Positions 25,673 through 34,560 of a stretch of 64,000 nt of DNA are shown piece by piece. The stretch spans positions 62,001 through 126,000 of the forward strand of contig JANQGM010000005.1 of assembly GCA_028277345.1 (NCBI GenBank). Direction: 5' to 3'. Source of the DNA: Candidatus Bipolaricaulota bacterium (lineage in GTDB: Bacteria; Bipolaricaulota; Bipolaricaulia; UBA7950; UBA9294). The notes under the pieces were generated by a model. The model was not told where the DNA came from. It did no database searches and saw only the letters and a list, made by a program, of their open reading frames with translations. The position numbers and the translations under genes are program-made. Position 1 is the first letter of the stretch; the number at the start of each line of letters is the position of its first letter.

Positions 25673-27010
25673 ATGATGGCGAAGTTCAGAGCAGGGGTTG
25701 GCCTCGCGTTGGGGATGCTTCTGGTTCTAAGTCTCGTCTCGCTCGGTGCGGACCGCTACGAGGCGATTGCGGGCGATTACCAGATCGACATCACAAATCT
25801 TGGAATGCCATTGGTGTTCTACCTGCGGATTGAAGCCGATGGCGCATTTGCGCTTTCGCCCAATCTGGGGTTCGAAGCGAGCGAGAGTCGCGGAGAAGGC
25901 GTGCTCGGCGAGAGTCAGGGCGTCTACATGATGATCTACAAGGAACATTCGGCCGACAATCCCAAGACGGCGACCTTCCAATTGGACGGTCCGAATCTCG
26001 TGTTTCAGTCCACGCTGCCGTACGGGTCGAGCAATATCCGCAATTCCGCAGAGGATGCGGATGATCCGTCCATCGTGTACATGCTGACCGCAGAGACACT
26101 GGCTTTGGCCGAATATTACGGGACCTATGCCGGGGGACATTCCAAGATGGCGATGGGCAGCACCGTCGACTACGTCTACACACTGACCCTGAAAGCAGGC
26201 TTGCGCTACGAGTTCGAGAGCTCGTTCAGCATGGGTGGAAGTGCCTACACCTTCAGCGAGACCGGAAGCTGGACCGTCGATGGGACGCAGTTCACGCTGG
26301 TTCCGGCAGACGGATCCGATGTGCAAGGCACCATCGACGCAAACGGTGACATCACGGTCGGCATCCTGCCTTCGGAGATGGCAAGCTCCAGGACGGAGAG
26401 CCTCCTCCGCATCGCGACCCACGCCGATTTTGCCGGGACGTTCGTCGGAGAGAAGGTTAGCCCCATGTATACGGCCAAGACGTCCCTCGTCCTGGACATG
26501 TTCGGCCGCTATCACTACACCGCGGATGTAGGGATGCCTGAGCCATTCGAAGAGCTCGGATCCTACACTCTCACCGGCACCGAAATCAGCTTCGAGCCGG
26601 AAGACGGCGACACCTATACCGGAACGTTGGAGAATCAGGTCGTCTCCGGAAACTTCAAGGTCATCGGCAGTATGCCGGGAACCGCCCTAGTCATGTACAA
26701 CGACAGCTTCCTAGGCACCTTCTCCGGCGAAGCAGCGCATGAGGACGTCGACTACCGCACCGTTTTGATCCTCAATCCGGACGGAAGCTACGAGCTCGTC
26801 GTTACCGACGGTGCAGGAGATGCTGTCCTGGAGAGTGAGGGAACCTTCCAATTGCAGCGAGCCATGACGCTCATGCTGGTGTTGTCCGGGTTGGATCCGG
26901 CGCCGATGTGCTCTGTCGGCGCATCTGAGCTGACCTTCAGTATTGAACTCCCTGGGGTCACCACTGGCTCCGGTATGGGAGGATTGGGCTTCAGTCTGAA
27001 GAAGCAATAG
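25673..27010 (+). CDS. Exported repeat protein of lipocalin-like beta modules
   Basis: 445 aa from ATG 25673 behind GGAGGAGG. Signal peptide about 1-26 ending SLGAD. The mature protein has no cysteine until late and reads as repeated all-beta modules: YEFESSFSMGGSAYTFSETG-SWTVDGTQFTLVPADG; YHYTADVGMP...LGSYTLTGTEISFEPEDG; YELVVTDGAGD...EGTFQL. Each has the pattern of a turn GSYxLxGxxhxhxPEDG followed by a V-x-GxI/L-x strand, spaced about 120 residues apart. This suggests two to four copies of a small barrel that might bind a hydrophobic ligand in the periplasm or on the surface. No named family recognised. Its promoter carries PadR operator 2. Confidence 0.72.
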   Translation: MMAKFRAGVGLALGMLLVLSLVSLGADRYEAIAGDYQIDITNLGMPLVFYLRIEADGAFALSPNLGFEASESRGEGVLGESQGVYMMIYKEHSADNPKTATFQLDGPNLVFQSTLPYGSSNIRNSAEDADDPSIVYMLTAETLALAEYYGTYAGGHSKMAMGSTVDYVYTLTLKAGLRYEFESSFSMGGSAYTFSETGSWTVDGTQFTLVPADGSDVQGTIDANGDITVGILPSEMASSRTESLLRIATHADFAGTFVGEKVSPMYTAKTSLVLDMFGRYHYTADVGMPEPFEELGSYTLTGTEISFEPEDGDTYTGTLENQVVSGNFKVIGSMPGTALVMYNDSFLGTFSGEAAHEDVDYRTVLILNPDGSYELVVTDGAGDAVLESEGTFQLQRAMTLMLVLSGLDPAPMCSVGASELTFSIELPGVTTGSGMGGLGFSLKKQ

Positions 27011-27039
27011 GCACGGATTCGCGTTCATCAACGGATGGA

Positions 27040-27076
27040 GCCCCGCTAGGTTAGAGATGCTACGCCCTGGCGGGGC
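27040..27076. terminator. GC-rich inverted repeat after the beta-module gene
   Basis: GCCCCGC at 27040-27046 pairs with GCGGGGC at 27070-27076 across a 23-base loop. It sits 30 bp past the stop at 27010 and 39 bp before the transporter start. There is no T-run, so it may be a Rho-type or weak terminator, or an accidental stem. Confidence 0.3.
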
Positions 27077-27114
27077 GACTTCACCCAATTCGGTCGATCA
27101 TGGCAGGGAGGGCG

Positions 27115-29088
27115 ATGCCCAAGAAGCGAATGCTGCTGACGGTCTGTCTCGCGCTGGTCGTTGGGACCGCCGTGCTCATGGCGGGCTGCCAGAAGATTGA
27201 GTATCCGCGACGGATGGACCAGACGAACACCCTCTATGTGGGGGTCGTTCAATCCTCCTTTCCATCCGCCTTTATGCCCTGGCTTTCTCGAGACGGCATC
27301 GCTCCGACGATTGCCAGCATGCTCTACAGCACGCTGTTTTCCACTGACGACGAGACAGGTGAGTTTCTGCCGAATCTCGCCAGGGAGTGGTACTACGTGG
27401 ATGCTGCAGGAAACCCCATCGTCACCGAATCAGGACGCATCGACTATGACCGCCTGGAAACCGAGGGGACGAAGAACCTGGTTAATCCGCAAAATGGAAA
27501 GACCGAAAACTACCTAACGGTCCGGATCGAGCTCGATCCGCGCGCTCGGTGGAGCGATGGGCAGCCGGTGACGGCAGAGGATGTTTACTACACCCTTGAC
27601 ATCGCTCGAAACAACTGCCTGGCCAACCACGCCGGCGCGCTGGCTTGGACGGCCGATCTGTTGCATTTGTATTCGAACTCCGGCCAGCTTCAGTTGCAGG
27701 GCGTCTTCACCTACGACCACGGAGCCGCCGAGCAAGGCTACAGAATCGACGAGTCAGAACGAGACCACGTCGTCTACCTTCACGTACGGGGCGTGCTCGG
27801 CGCGGTCACCAGCCTGTTCACGACTGTTCTAATCCTGCCGCAGCACGTCTGGGAACCCGTCGTCAGCCGGGAGTGTCAGCTCAATAACCGGAACCCCGAT
27901 GCACGGATGCAATCTCTCTACCAGAACCCCATGGGCAGCGGCCCCTATGTCCTGGATGCCGCGATGTCCGGGCCTTCGCAGATTGTCCTTCGGCGGAACG
28001 AACTCTACCATCAAACCAAGGAGGATGGCAGCCCCCTTTACACCGTGGAGACCATCCGGCTGATCCTGTATCAGGAACTCAACGTAGCCATCTACGCCGT
28101 CATGCAAGGACACATCGACATGCTCGATGCCGGCTTGAGTCCCAACTATGTGCGTCTGTTCGAAGGCCGAGACGACCTCTTCGTATCGGTCGCCGAGGGG
28201 ATCTTCACCCAGACCTTGGTCTTCAATGCGAACCCCGTAGCATCTGAGCGGACTCCGATGCGCGATTTGCTGGCAAACGAGCATGTGCGTCAGGCCATTG
28301 CGCTGGCCATTGATACCGACATGCTCATCCGTCTGGTGGCCAACGGCGCCGCCGCGCCCATGAGCGCCGGCCTCATCCGCAAGAGCCTGACCGACTTCTT
28401 CAATCCCAATGCCGACATCCTGAGCGGAGAACACGACGTGCGCCTGAGACAGGCGAACGTCTTGCTGGATCACATCGTTCCGGAACGGGACGAGCAGGGA
28501 TATCGCCTCCTCGATGGAGAGCGCGTTTCGTTCAGCATCCTAGGCAATCCCGGCGAAATCGAGCTGATCTCGTTCTTGGAGATTCAACTCCAGAAAATCG
28601 GCATCGAGATACGCTATCAGGCCAAGGGCAGTTCCCCGGAGACGACCTATCTGTGGACGAGCCGCTTTGACATGACGATTCACGGCGTCATCTTCTCGCT
28701 GGTCAATGTGGACATCATGCTCAACGCCCATTTCGCGGCCCTGGGACGGACATCGAATTACGGCAGGTTGGTCGAGCCGGACCTCGCCCGCGGGATCGAG
28801 GAAATGCGATCCACGCTGAATCTGCATCGCAAGCACGAGCTGCTCTTCAACCTGCAGCCCGCGATCGCAGAGCTGTACTACAAAGTGCCGCTCTACAGTC
28901 CGGAGATCGTCTCTGTGGCTCGTACGGACCGCTATTCCGGCTATCATGTCGTTCCCGGGGCTTCGGTGTTCAACACGACCAACCTTCAGATGATCCGGAA
29001 GGCCGACGCCGACAAGGGCGCGGCATCCTCGTCCGCCCGCGACTCCGAAACGACGGATGAGACCCTCGCGACGGCGAGCAAGGAGTGA
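27115..29088 (+). CDS. Oligopeptide ABC transporter substrate-binding lipoprotein (family 5)
   Basis: 657 aa from ATG 27115 behind GGGAGGG. Lipoprotein signal with lipobox VLMAGC (Cys25). Family-5 solute-binding fold: LYSTLFSTDDETGEFLPNLAREW, the DPRARWSDGQPVTAEDVYYTLD signature block, and YQNPMGSGPYVL. A longer-than-usual protein (about 540 aa is common) with insertions in lobe II and an acidic tail. It binds peptides or similar ligands outside the membrane and delivers them to the four following genes. Specificity cannot be read. Confidence 0.93.
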   Translation: MPKKRMLLTVCLALVVGTAVLMAGCQKIEYPRRMDQTNTLYVGVVQSSFPSAFMPWLSRDGIAPTIASMLYSTLFSTDDETGEFLPNLAREWYYVDAAGNPIVTESGRIDYDRLETEGTKNLVNPQNGKTENYLTVRIELDPRARWSDGQPVTAEDVYYTLDIARNNCLANHAGALAWTADLLHLYSNSGQLQLQGVFTYDHGAAEQGYRIDESERDHVVYLHVRGVLGAVTSLFTTVLILPQHVWEPVVSRECQLNNRNPDARMQSLYQNPMGSGPYVLDAAMSGPSQIVLRRNELYHQTKEDGSPLYTVETIRLILYQELNVAIYAVMQGHIDMLDAGLSPNYVRLFEGRDDLFVSVAEGIFTQTLVFNANPVASERTPMRDLLANEHVRQAIALAIDTDMLIRLVANGAAAPMSAGLIRKSLTDFFNPNADILSGEHDVRLRQANVLLDHIVPERDEQGYRLLDGERVSFSILGNPGEIELISFLEIQLQKIGIEIRYQAKGSSPETTYLWTSRFDMTIHGVIFSLVNVDIMLNAHFAALGRTSNYGRLVEPDLARGIEEMRSTLNLHRKHELLFNLQPAIAELYYKVPLYSPEIVSVARTDRYSGYHVVPGASVFNTTNLQMIRKADADKGAASSSARDSETTDETLATASKE

Positions 29089-29092
29089 CGCG

Positions 29093-30091
29093 ATGAAGAG
29101 AAGCTATGTCATCAAGCGAATTCTGTACGCGATATTCATCTTCTTCATCGTGCTGACGCTCAACTTCTTCATTCCTCGCATCGGTGTGCGGGATCCTGCT
29201 GAGCGGTACTACCCGCCGCAAGGCGCGATGTCCGAAATCGAGTACGAAATCATCCAGCAATTCACGCGAGAGCAATACGGCTTCGATGTGTCGACGTTCC
29301 AGCAGTACCTTCGCTATCTCCGGGGGCTGGCGCGTTTCGATCTGGGAACCTCGCTGCGTCCCGGCTCCCCCAAAGTCACCGAACTGATCGGTCAGCGATT
29401 GCCATGGACCTTGGTACTGTCCGTCAGCACGCTGCTCATCAGTCTCGTCATCGGCTTGCTGTTCGGAACCCTCGCGGCGTGGCGGCGTGGCCGTTGGCAG
29501 GATACGATGCTGTTGAACGCCTCGACGATCAGCGTCGCCTTGCCCGCCTTCTTCATCGCCCTCATGCTGTCCTTTTATCTCGGATTCAAGCTGGAGCTGT
29601 TCCCCGCCTACACCAACCCCAATATGGTCGCCCAGTTCGATTGGAGTTGGGAAGCAATCACCGTCGTCTTTAACAACGCCGCCCTTCCCATCATGAGCAT
29701 GACGCTTGGCGGCATTGTCGGCTACTCGCAAACCACCCGAAACAGCGTCATCGCTGTGACCAACGAGGACTTCGTGATTACGGCCCACGCCAAGGGGCTC
29801 AGCCATCGTACCGTTTTGTACAAGCACATCTTGCGAAACGCGATGTTGCCGCTCGCGACCTCCATCGGCATGAGCATCAGCGGCTTGATTGGAGGGGCCA
29901 TCATCATCGAGCGGGTATTCAATTGGCAGGGCATGGGCACCCTCTTCCTTGAAGCGAACAGCACCAACGACTATCCCCTGATGATGGGAATCATGCTGTT
30001 TCTTTCTGCGTTTGCGATTCTCGCGAATCTGGTGACCGAACTCTTCTACGTGATCCTGGATCCGCGCGTCACCGTTGGAGATCGCCGATGA
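29093..30091 (+). CDS. Dipeptide/oligopeptide ABC transporter permease, DppB/OppB type
   Basis: 332 aa from ATG 29093 (AAGGAGTGA overlapping the previous stop). Six membrane helices; N-terminal signature RSYVIKRILYAIFIFFIVLTL and the cytoplasmic EAA loop AHAKGLSHRTVLYKHILRNAMLPL for ATPase docking. A periplasmic insertion follows helix 1. It forms half of the channel, with the next gene as partner, and its 3-prime end overlaps that gene (ATGA). Confidence 0.95.
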   Translation: MKRSYVIKRILYAIFIFFIVLTLNFFIPRIGVRDPAERYYPPQGAMSEIEYEIIQQFTREQYGFDVSTFQQYLRYLRGLARFDLGTSLRPGSPKVTELIGQRLPWTLVLSVSTLLISLVIGLLFGTLAAWRRGRWQDTMLLNASTISVALPAFFIALMLSFYLGFKLELFPAYTNPNMVAQFDWSWEAITVVFNNAALPIMSMTLGGIVGYSQTTRNSVIAVTNEDFVITAHAKGLSHRTVLYKHILRNAMLPLATSIGMSISGLIGGAIIIERVFNWQGMGTLFLEANSTNDYPLMMGIMLFLSAFAILANLVTELFYVILDPRVTVGDRR

Positions 30092-31122
30092 GCAAGCCAA
30101 ACGTGATTTTTCAGATCGTTCGCCGAGGAGGCTCCCTCTTCAGCCTTATCAAGAAGCTCTGGCAGCATCCCAAGGGAAGGGTGGGCTTGATCCTCGTTAG
30201 CCTGTTGGTCCTGACGGCCGTCCTGGCGCCCGTCCTGGCGCCGTACGATCCCTACGATGTCACTCAGCGGGCCGCCAAAGGACTGCGTCCGAGCCTGCAG
30301 CACCCCCTGGGAACGTCCATTACGACCGGCCAGGACATTTTGAGCATGCTCATCTACGGATCGCGGGTTTCCTTGATGATCGGCGTCAGCACCGGAATTG
30401 CGATCGCCTTTCTTGGCGCGTTGATGGGCGTCATGGCCGGATACATCGGCGGCTTTGCCGACAGTCTGATCATGCGCGTGGTCGATGTCCTGCTTGTCAT
30501 TCCCACACTGCCGCTGATCATCGTTCTCACAAACTTGCTGGGCAGAAGCTACTTCGTGATCATCCTCGTGTTCGTGGCCTTCGGATGGACCGGGCTGGCC
30601 AGGGTCATCCGATCGATGGTTCTCGTTCTCAAGAACAGCAACTACGTCAAGGCGGCCGAACTCGCCGGCGCCAGCCGCTGGTACATCATGACCAAACACA
30701 TCCTGCCGGGGACGTCGCACTTGATCATCATGAACACCACGTTGACCTGCGCCGGGATCATGGTTGCAGAGGCAGGTCTGAGTTTCTTGGGGTTGGGCGA
30801 TCCTACCGCGATCAGTTGGGGGAAAATGCTTGCCGAGGCTCAAGGTGGAGGCGCGTTGCTGTTTGGCGCGTGGTGGTGGATCCTCGCACCCGGCGCCGGC
30901 ATCTTTCTTGCCGTGTTCTCCTTCATGCGCATCGGCATCGTCATGGAAGAAGTCTTCAATCCCAGAATGAAGGCATCGAGCGGTATCTACAAGCTGTTCA
31001 AACACCTGAACAACAGGTATCTCGACGAGGTCTTCCGGTCCATGGATGATGAAGGAGACCCGGTCACCTCGGAAGGATCGGATACTCCGCCACCTCCCCT
31101 CTCAGGAGGTGGCCATGACTGA
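30088..31122 (+). CDS. Dipeptide/oligopeptide ABC transporter permease, DppC/OppC type
   Basis: 344 aa. Six helices, N-terminal LWQHPKGRVGLILVSLLVLTAVLAPVLAPYDPYD typical of DppC, HPLGTSITTGQDILSMLIYGSRVSL, and EAA loop AAELAGASRWYIMTKHILPGT. It pairs with the preceding DppB-type subunit. The C-terminal 40 residues are a polar extension beyond the usual end and overlap the start of the first ATPase gene by 8 bp. Confidence 0.95.
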   Translation: MSKPNVIFQIVRRGGSLFSLIKKLWQHPKGRVGLILVSLLVLTAVLAPVLAPYDPYDVTQRAAKGLRPSLQHPLGTSITTGQDILSMLIYGSRVSLMIGVSTGIAIAFLGALMGVMAGYIGGFADSLIMRVVDVLLVIPTLPLIIVLTNLLGRSYFVIILVFVAFGWTGLARVIRSMVLVLKNSNYVKAAELAGASRWYIMTKHILPGTSHLIIMNTTLTCAGIMVAEAGLSFLGLGDPTAISWGKMLAEAQGGGALLFGAWWWILAPGAGIFLAVFSFMRIGIVMEEVFNPRMKASSGIYKLFKHLNNRYLDEVFRSMDDEGDPVTSEGSDTPPPPLSGGGHD

Positions 31123-32101
31123 TACCGTGCTTGAGGTGCGCAATCTGAAGGTTGCCTTCCCTTGTCCCGGCGGCGTCATTCGCGCCGTCGAAGGCATCGA
31201 TCTGACAACCAAGAAGGGGGAATGCGTGGCCCTGGTCGGTGAATCCGGTTGCGGAAAGAGCGTGACCGCCTTCTCGATCATGAAGCTCCTCAGGACGCCT
31301 CCTTCCGTAAGCCGGATCGACAAGCTCCAGCTCGACGGGCAGGATCTGTCGCACCTGACAGAGCGTGATATGGAGCGCATCCGCGGCAAGGAAATGGCCA
31401 TGATCTTCCAAGATGCGATGACCGCCCTGAACCCCGTCATGACCGTTGGCAAGCAGATCGACGAGGTCTACCGGCGGCACGGCAAACTCGGCAAGCGAGA
31501 GGCCAGGCGGCAGACCGTTCGAGCCTTGGAGCTCGTTGGGGTTCCCGAAGCCAAATCCCGCGCCAAGAGCTTTCCGCACGAACTCTCGGGCGGCATGCGG
31601 CAACGGGTACTCATCGCCTTGGCCTTTGCCTGCATGCCGAAACTGATCATCGCGGATGAGCCGACGACCTCTTTGGATGTCACGATTCAGGCGCAGGTGC
31701 TGGATGTGCTGAAGGTGATGCAACAAGAGCATGATGTCTCCGCTCTGCTCATCACCCATGATCTGAGCGTCGTGGCCAACATGGCGGATACCGTCTATGT
31801 CATGTACTCCGGGAAGATCGTGGAAAGAGCTCCCATGCGGGAGCTGTTCACGGCTCCGCAGCATCCGTACTCTCTCGGTCTTCTGGCGTCCGTTCCCAAG
31901 CTCTCGGACGAGAAGCAATCCTTCGTCCAAATTCCGGACACCGTCCCCCATCCCATGCACAAGCCGAGTGGCTGCTACTTCCATCCCCGCTGCTCCAGTT
32001 CCAGCGATCGATGTGAGCGCCACATGCCGCGGCTGGAAGTGGGGGCAAACGACCGACAGATTCGGTGTTGGCATCCTCTGCATCAGGAGCGTGAGACGTG
32101 A
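31115..32101 (+). CDS. Oligopeptide ABC transporter ATPase, DppD/OppD type
   Basis: 328 aa from ATG 31115 behind AGGAGGT. Walker A GESGCGKS, Q-loop FQDAMTALNP, signature LSGGMRQRV, Walker B LIIADEPTT, H-loop THD. C-terminal oligo_HPY extension (HPYSLGLLASVP ... GCYFHPRC) with cysteines that in relatives bind an Fe-S cluster. One of two different ATPases powering import. Confidence 0.95.
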   Translation: MTDTVLEVRNLKVAFPCPGGVIRAVEGIDLTTKKGECVALVGESGCGKSVTAFSIMKLLRTPPSVSRIDKLQLDGQDLSHLTERDMERIRGKEMAMIFQDAMTALNPVMTVGKQIDEVYRRHGKLGKREARRQTVRALELVGVPEAKSRAKSFPHELSGGMRQRVLIALAFACMPKLIIADEPTTSLDVTIQAQVLDVLKVMQQEHDVSALLITHDLSVVANMADTVYVMYSGKIVERAPMRELFTAPQHPYSLGLLASVPKLSDEKQSFVQIPDTVPHPMHKPSGCYFHPRCSSSSDRCERHMPRLEVGANDRQIRCWHPLHQERET

Positions 32102-33153
32102 TCGTAAACGGCAACAACCGACATTCCGACGCATTGCTTGAGATGGAGTCCGTTTCCGTGAATTTCCCGGTAAAGCGAGCCTATCCCTTCAGCAAACGGC
32201 AATGGATCCAAGCGGTCACGGATGTCAGCCTCCGCGTTTCGATGGGGGAGACCTTCGGCATCGTTGGCGAGTCAGGCTGCGGAAAGAGCACCTTGGCCAA
32301 TGCCATGATCGGGATGATTCGGCCGACATCGGGAACCGTCCGCTTCCAAGGCGATGACCTGTTTTCGCTGAACCGTCAGGCGTTCAAAGCTGCCAGGCGC
32401 AACATGCAGATGGTCTTTCAGGATCCGTTCTCTTCCCTGAACCCTCGCTTTACGGTCTATGACATCATTCGCGAGCCACTGTACATCCGGGGCGGTGTCA
32501 GCGAGTCCGACATGAAAGGCAAGGTTTTGGAGCTCTTGAACCTGGTCGGACTGGATGAAGAGGATCTGCAGCGCTATCCATCCGATTTCTCAGGCGGACA
32601 GCGCCAGCGCATTGGGATTGCCCGCGCCATCATCTTGAATCCATCGTTTCTCGTGTGTGATGAACCCGTCAGCGGCCTGGATGTGTCCGTGCATGCTCAA
32701 ATTCTGAATCTGCTGATGGAAATCCAGCAGAGCCTCAACCTCACGTACGTGTTTATTTCACACAACCTGGCCGTGGTCAAGAATATCTGCCAGCACATGC
32801 ACGTCATGTATTTGGGCAAGACCATGGAGGCGGGAGCCGCTGACAGTGTCTTCTCGAATCCCCTTCATCCCTACACCAAAGCCCTGCTATCGGCCATCCT
32901 CGATATTGATGTGAGCAGGCCTCGCGAACGCGTCTTGCTCAAAGGAGACACACCCAGCCCCATCGACCCGCCCTCGGGCTGCCGATTTTGGCAACGCTGT
33001 CCCTTCGCTATGGAGGGCTGCAAGACGATTCCAGCGGAGCTGGTGAACGTGGAGCCTGATCATCACGTCGCCTGCCACCTCATCTCCGGGTTTTCTTCGG
33101 AACAGAAGGCGGCCGGTTTCGCTCAGCCTCTATCCCCGCAACACGGGGAATGA
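32098..33153 (+). CDS. Oligopeptide ABC transporter ATPase, DppF/OppF type
   Basis: 351 aa from GTG 32098 overlapping the previous stop (GTGA). Walker A GESGCGKST, Q-loop FQDPFSSLNPR, signature FSGGQRQRIGIA, Walker B FLVCDEPVSGLD, and C-terminal HPYTKALLSAI and CRFWQRCPFAMEGC with the family Cys motif. It closes the five-gene importer operon; the next gene is convergent. Confidence 0.95.
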   Translation: MIVNGNNRHSDALLEMESVSVNFPVKRAYPFSKRQWIQAVTDVSLRVSMGETFGIVGESGCGKSTLANAMIGMIRPTSGTVRFQGDDLFSLNRQAFKAARRNMQMVFQDPFSSLNPRFTVYDIIREPLYIRGGVSESDMKGKVLELLNLVGLDEEDLQRYPSDFSGGQRQRIGIARAIILNPSFLVCDEPVSGLDVSVHAQILNLLMEIQQSLNLTYVFISHNLAVVKNICQHMHVMYLGKTMEAGAADSVFSNPLHPYTKALLSAILDIDVSRPRERVLLKGDTPSPIDPPSGCRFWQRCPFAMEGCKTIPAELVNVEPDHHVACHLISGFSSEQKAAGFAQPLSPQHGE

Positions 33154-33186
33154 GGGACTCACGGATGCAACGACGTGATATGGAAC

Positions 33187-34365
33187 TCAGCGGACATCGT
33201 AGTTCCATTCGTCGAAAGCAAACCCCCAGCGATCGTTGATTTGGGAGATGGCGCCCGGACTCAGATCGTAGTCGTTCTTCTTGTAGCCGCGAATGGAGTT
33301 GAGGTACGAGCGGAATGCCGCCTCCACGCATTCGAAGTCAGCCAGATCGAAGGACTCGTAGATGCCTCGCAGCACGCGCAACGGATCCTCCACCAACTCC
33401 GCATAGCCAATCTCCACGAGATTGCCCGGTGGGATGAGCGATCGATCGGCCAGGTATTTGCGCATGAACCTAGGATAGAACTCCAGGACATTGGACTCGA
33501 CCTGCTCGGAGCCGATGCCCTGCAACTGGCAGATCGACAGGAGGCTCTCGTGCAAGTGCGCGGTGGACGTGAAAACGTCGTAGGGATTGCGATGGATGAA
33601 GACGAACTTGGCATCGGGGAATAAATCCAACAACATCGGGATACGCGTCGTGTTCGTGACGTTCTTGAGGATCAGCCGCTTGCCGCCGCTGGCCAATGTC
33701 ACCTTCCGAAGCAATTGCAGGTAGAGGTCGCGCCAAGTATTCACTGTGGATTCAGGCAAATCCTCCATCAGCACATAACGTTGAAAGAACGCCTCTGCCT
33801 GTCGAGGCAGCACGAAGGCGTGCGAGAAGCTGTGAACCGTCATGTTCGCAAGCGCCAGTTCTTCTTCTTGGGGCGTATCAAGTGAGAAGGGGACGCGGTC
33901 CATCGGCCTCGTCCGATTGCGCGGTTCCGCCATCTTCCCGATCAGCCGCTGGACGCGTCCCCGGCCCATCAGACAGAATCCAGGAGCGATGGCCTGAAAT
34001 CCCGTTAGATAGCCGAGCGACGAATCTTGACAGATCAGGTTTTGAAGATGGGTCGTCCCGCTCCGCCAGTGTCCGAGCACGAAGATGGGAGACGGGTGAA
34101 GCGGCGTACGAGCGATCGCTCGTGCGTAGACGGTGCGCTCCCAGAGCCGCAGAGGACTGGACAGTGCATTCGTGAAGGCGACGGCCAGCAGGCGCGGAAC
34201 GTAGGAGAGATCGATAGGCCCCATTCGACACAGCTGAAGAAGCCTTCCCAACGAACCCAGTGCGCCGGGATGCCCCGACACTGCGGCCAATGTTCCTCGT
34301 AGTCGTACGCCTGTCCCCGTTTTCCGTCCAGTCATGATTGGAAACCGATCCTCTTGGTGTTTCAT
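33187..34365 (-). CDS. PAPS-dependent sulfotransferase family protein
   Basis: 392 aa. 5-prime-phosphosulfate loop PIFVLGHWRSGTTHLQNL (about 93-110) and 3-prime-phosphate loop KFVFIHRNPYDVFTS (about 238-252) are both present, as in the Sulfotransfer_3 family. N-terminal 80 residues are basic with a hydrophobic stretch, so it may associate with the membrane. It would move sulfate from PAPS to a sugar, lipid or small molecule. Convergent with the ABC operon; no PAPS-synthesis genes are in the window. Confidence 0.85.
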   Translation of the reverse strand: MKHQEDRFPIMTGRKTGTGVRLRGTLAAVSGHPGALGSLGRLLQLCRMGPIDLSYVPRLLAVAFTNALSSPLRLWERTVYARAIARTPLHPSPIFVLGHWRSGTTHLQNLICQDSSLGYLTGFQAIAPGFCLMGRGRVQRLIGKMAEPRNRTRPMDRVPFSLDTPQEEELALANMTVHSFSHAFVLPRQAEAFFQRYVLMEDLPESTVNTWRDLYLQLLRKVTLASGGKRLILKNVTNTTRIPMLLDLFPDAKFVFIHRNPYDVFTSTAHLHESLLSICQLQGIGSEQVESNVLEFYPRFMRKYLADRSLIPPGNLVEIGYAELVEDPLRVLRGIYESFDLADFECVEAAFRSYLNSIRGYKKNDYDLSPGAISQINDRWGFAFDEWNYDVR

Positions 34366-34560
34366 CCAAACTCGGTCCTCACATCATGCGAAACCGACGC
34401 CAACGACGCCAGGCACTCTGTGCGATCTAGCGCGAAATCCGCAAGACGTTCGCACCGGTATGATTCGCGGCACACCTCCATGTGTCTCAGTTCGCATCGC
34501 GAACGAGCCAGCTGTCGTCGCCAATCCACTCCGCATCGAAGCTGCAGAAAATGCTACAGG

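Noticed and set aside
28970-30100. Minus-strand frame of 376 codons, rich in Asp, Glu, His and Gln
   Set aside because: Mirror of the DppB permease and binding-protein end; low-complexity polar composition is typical of the reverse of membrane-protein codons.
31064-32134. Minus-strand frame of 356 codons
   Set aside because: Covers exactly the DppD ATPase, whose motifs are unambiguous on the plus strand.
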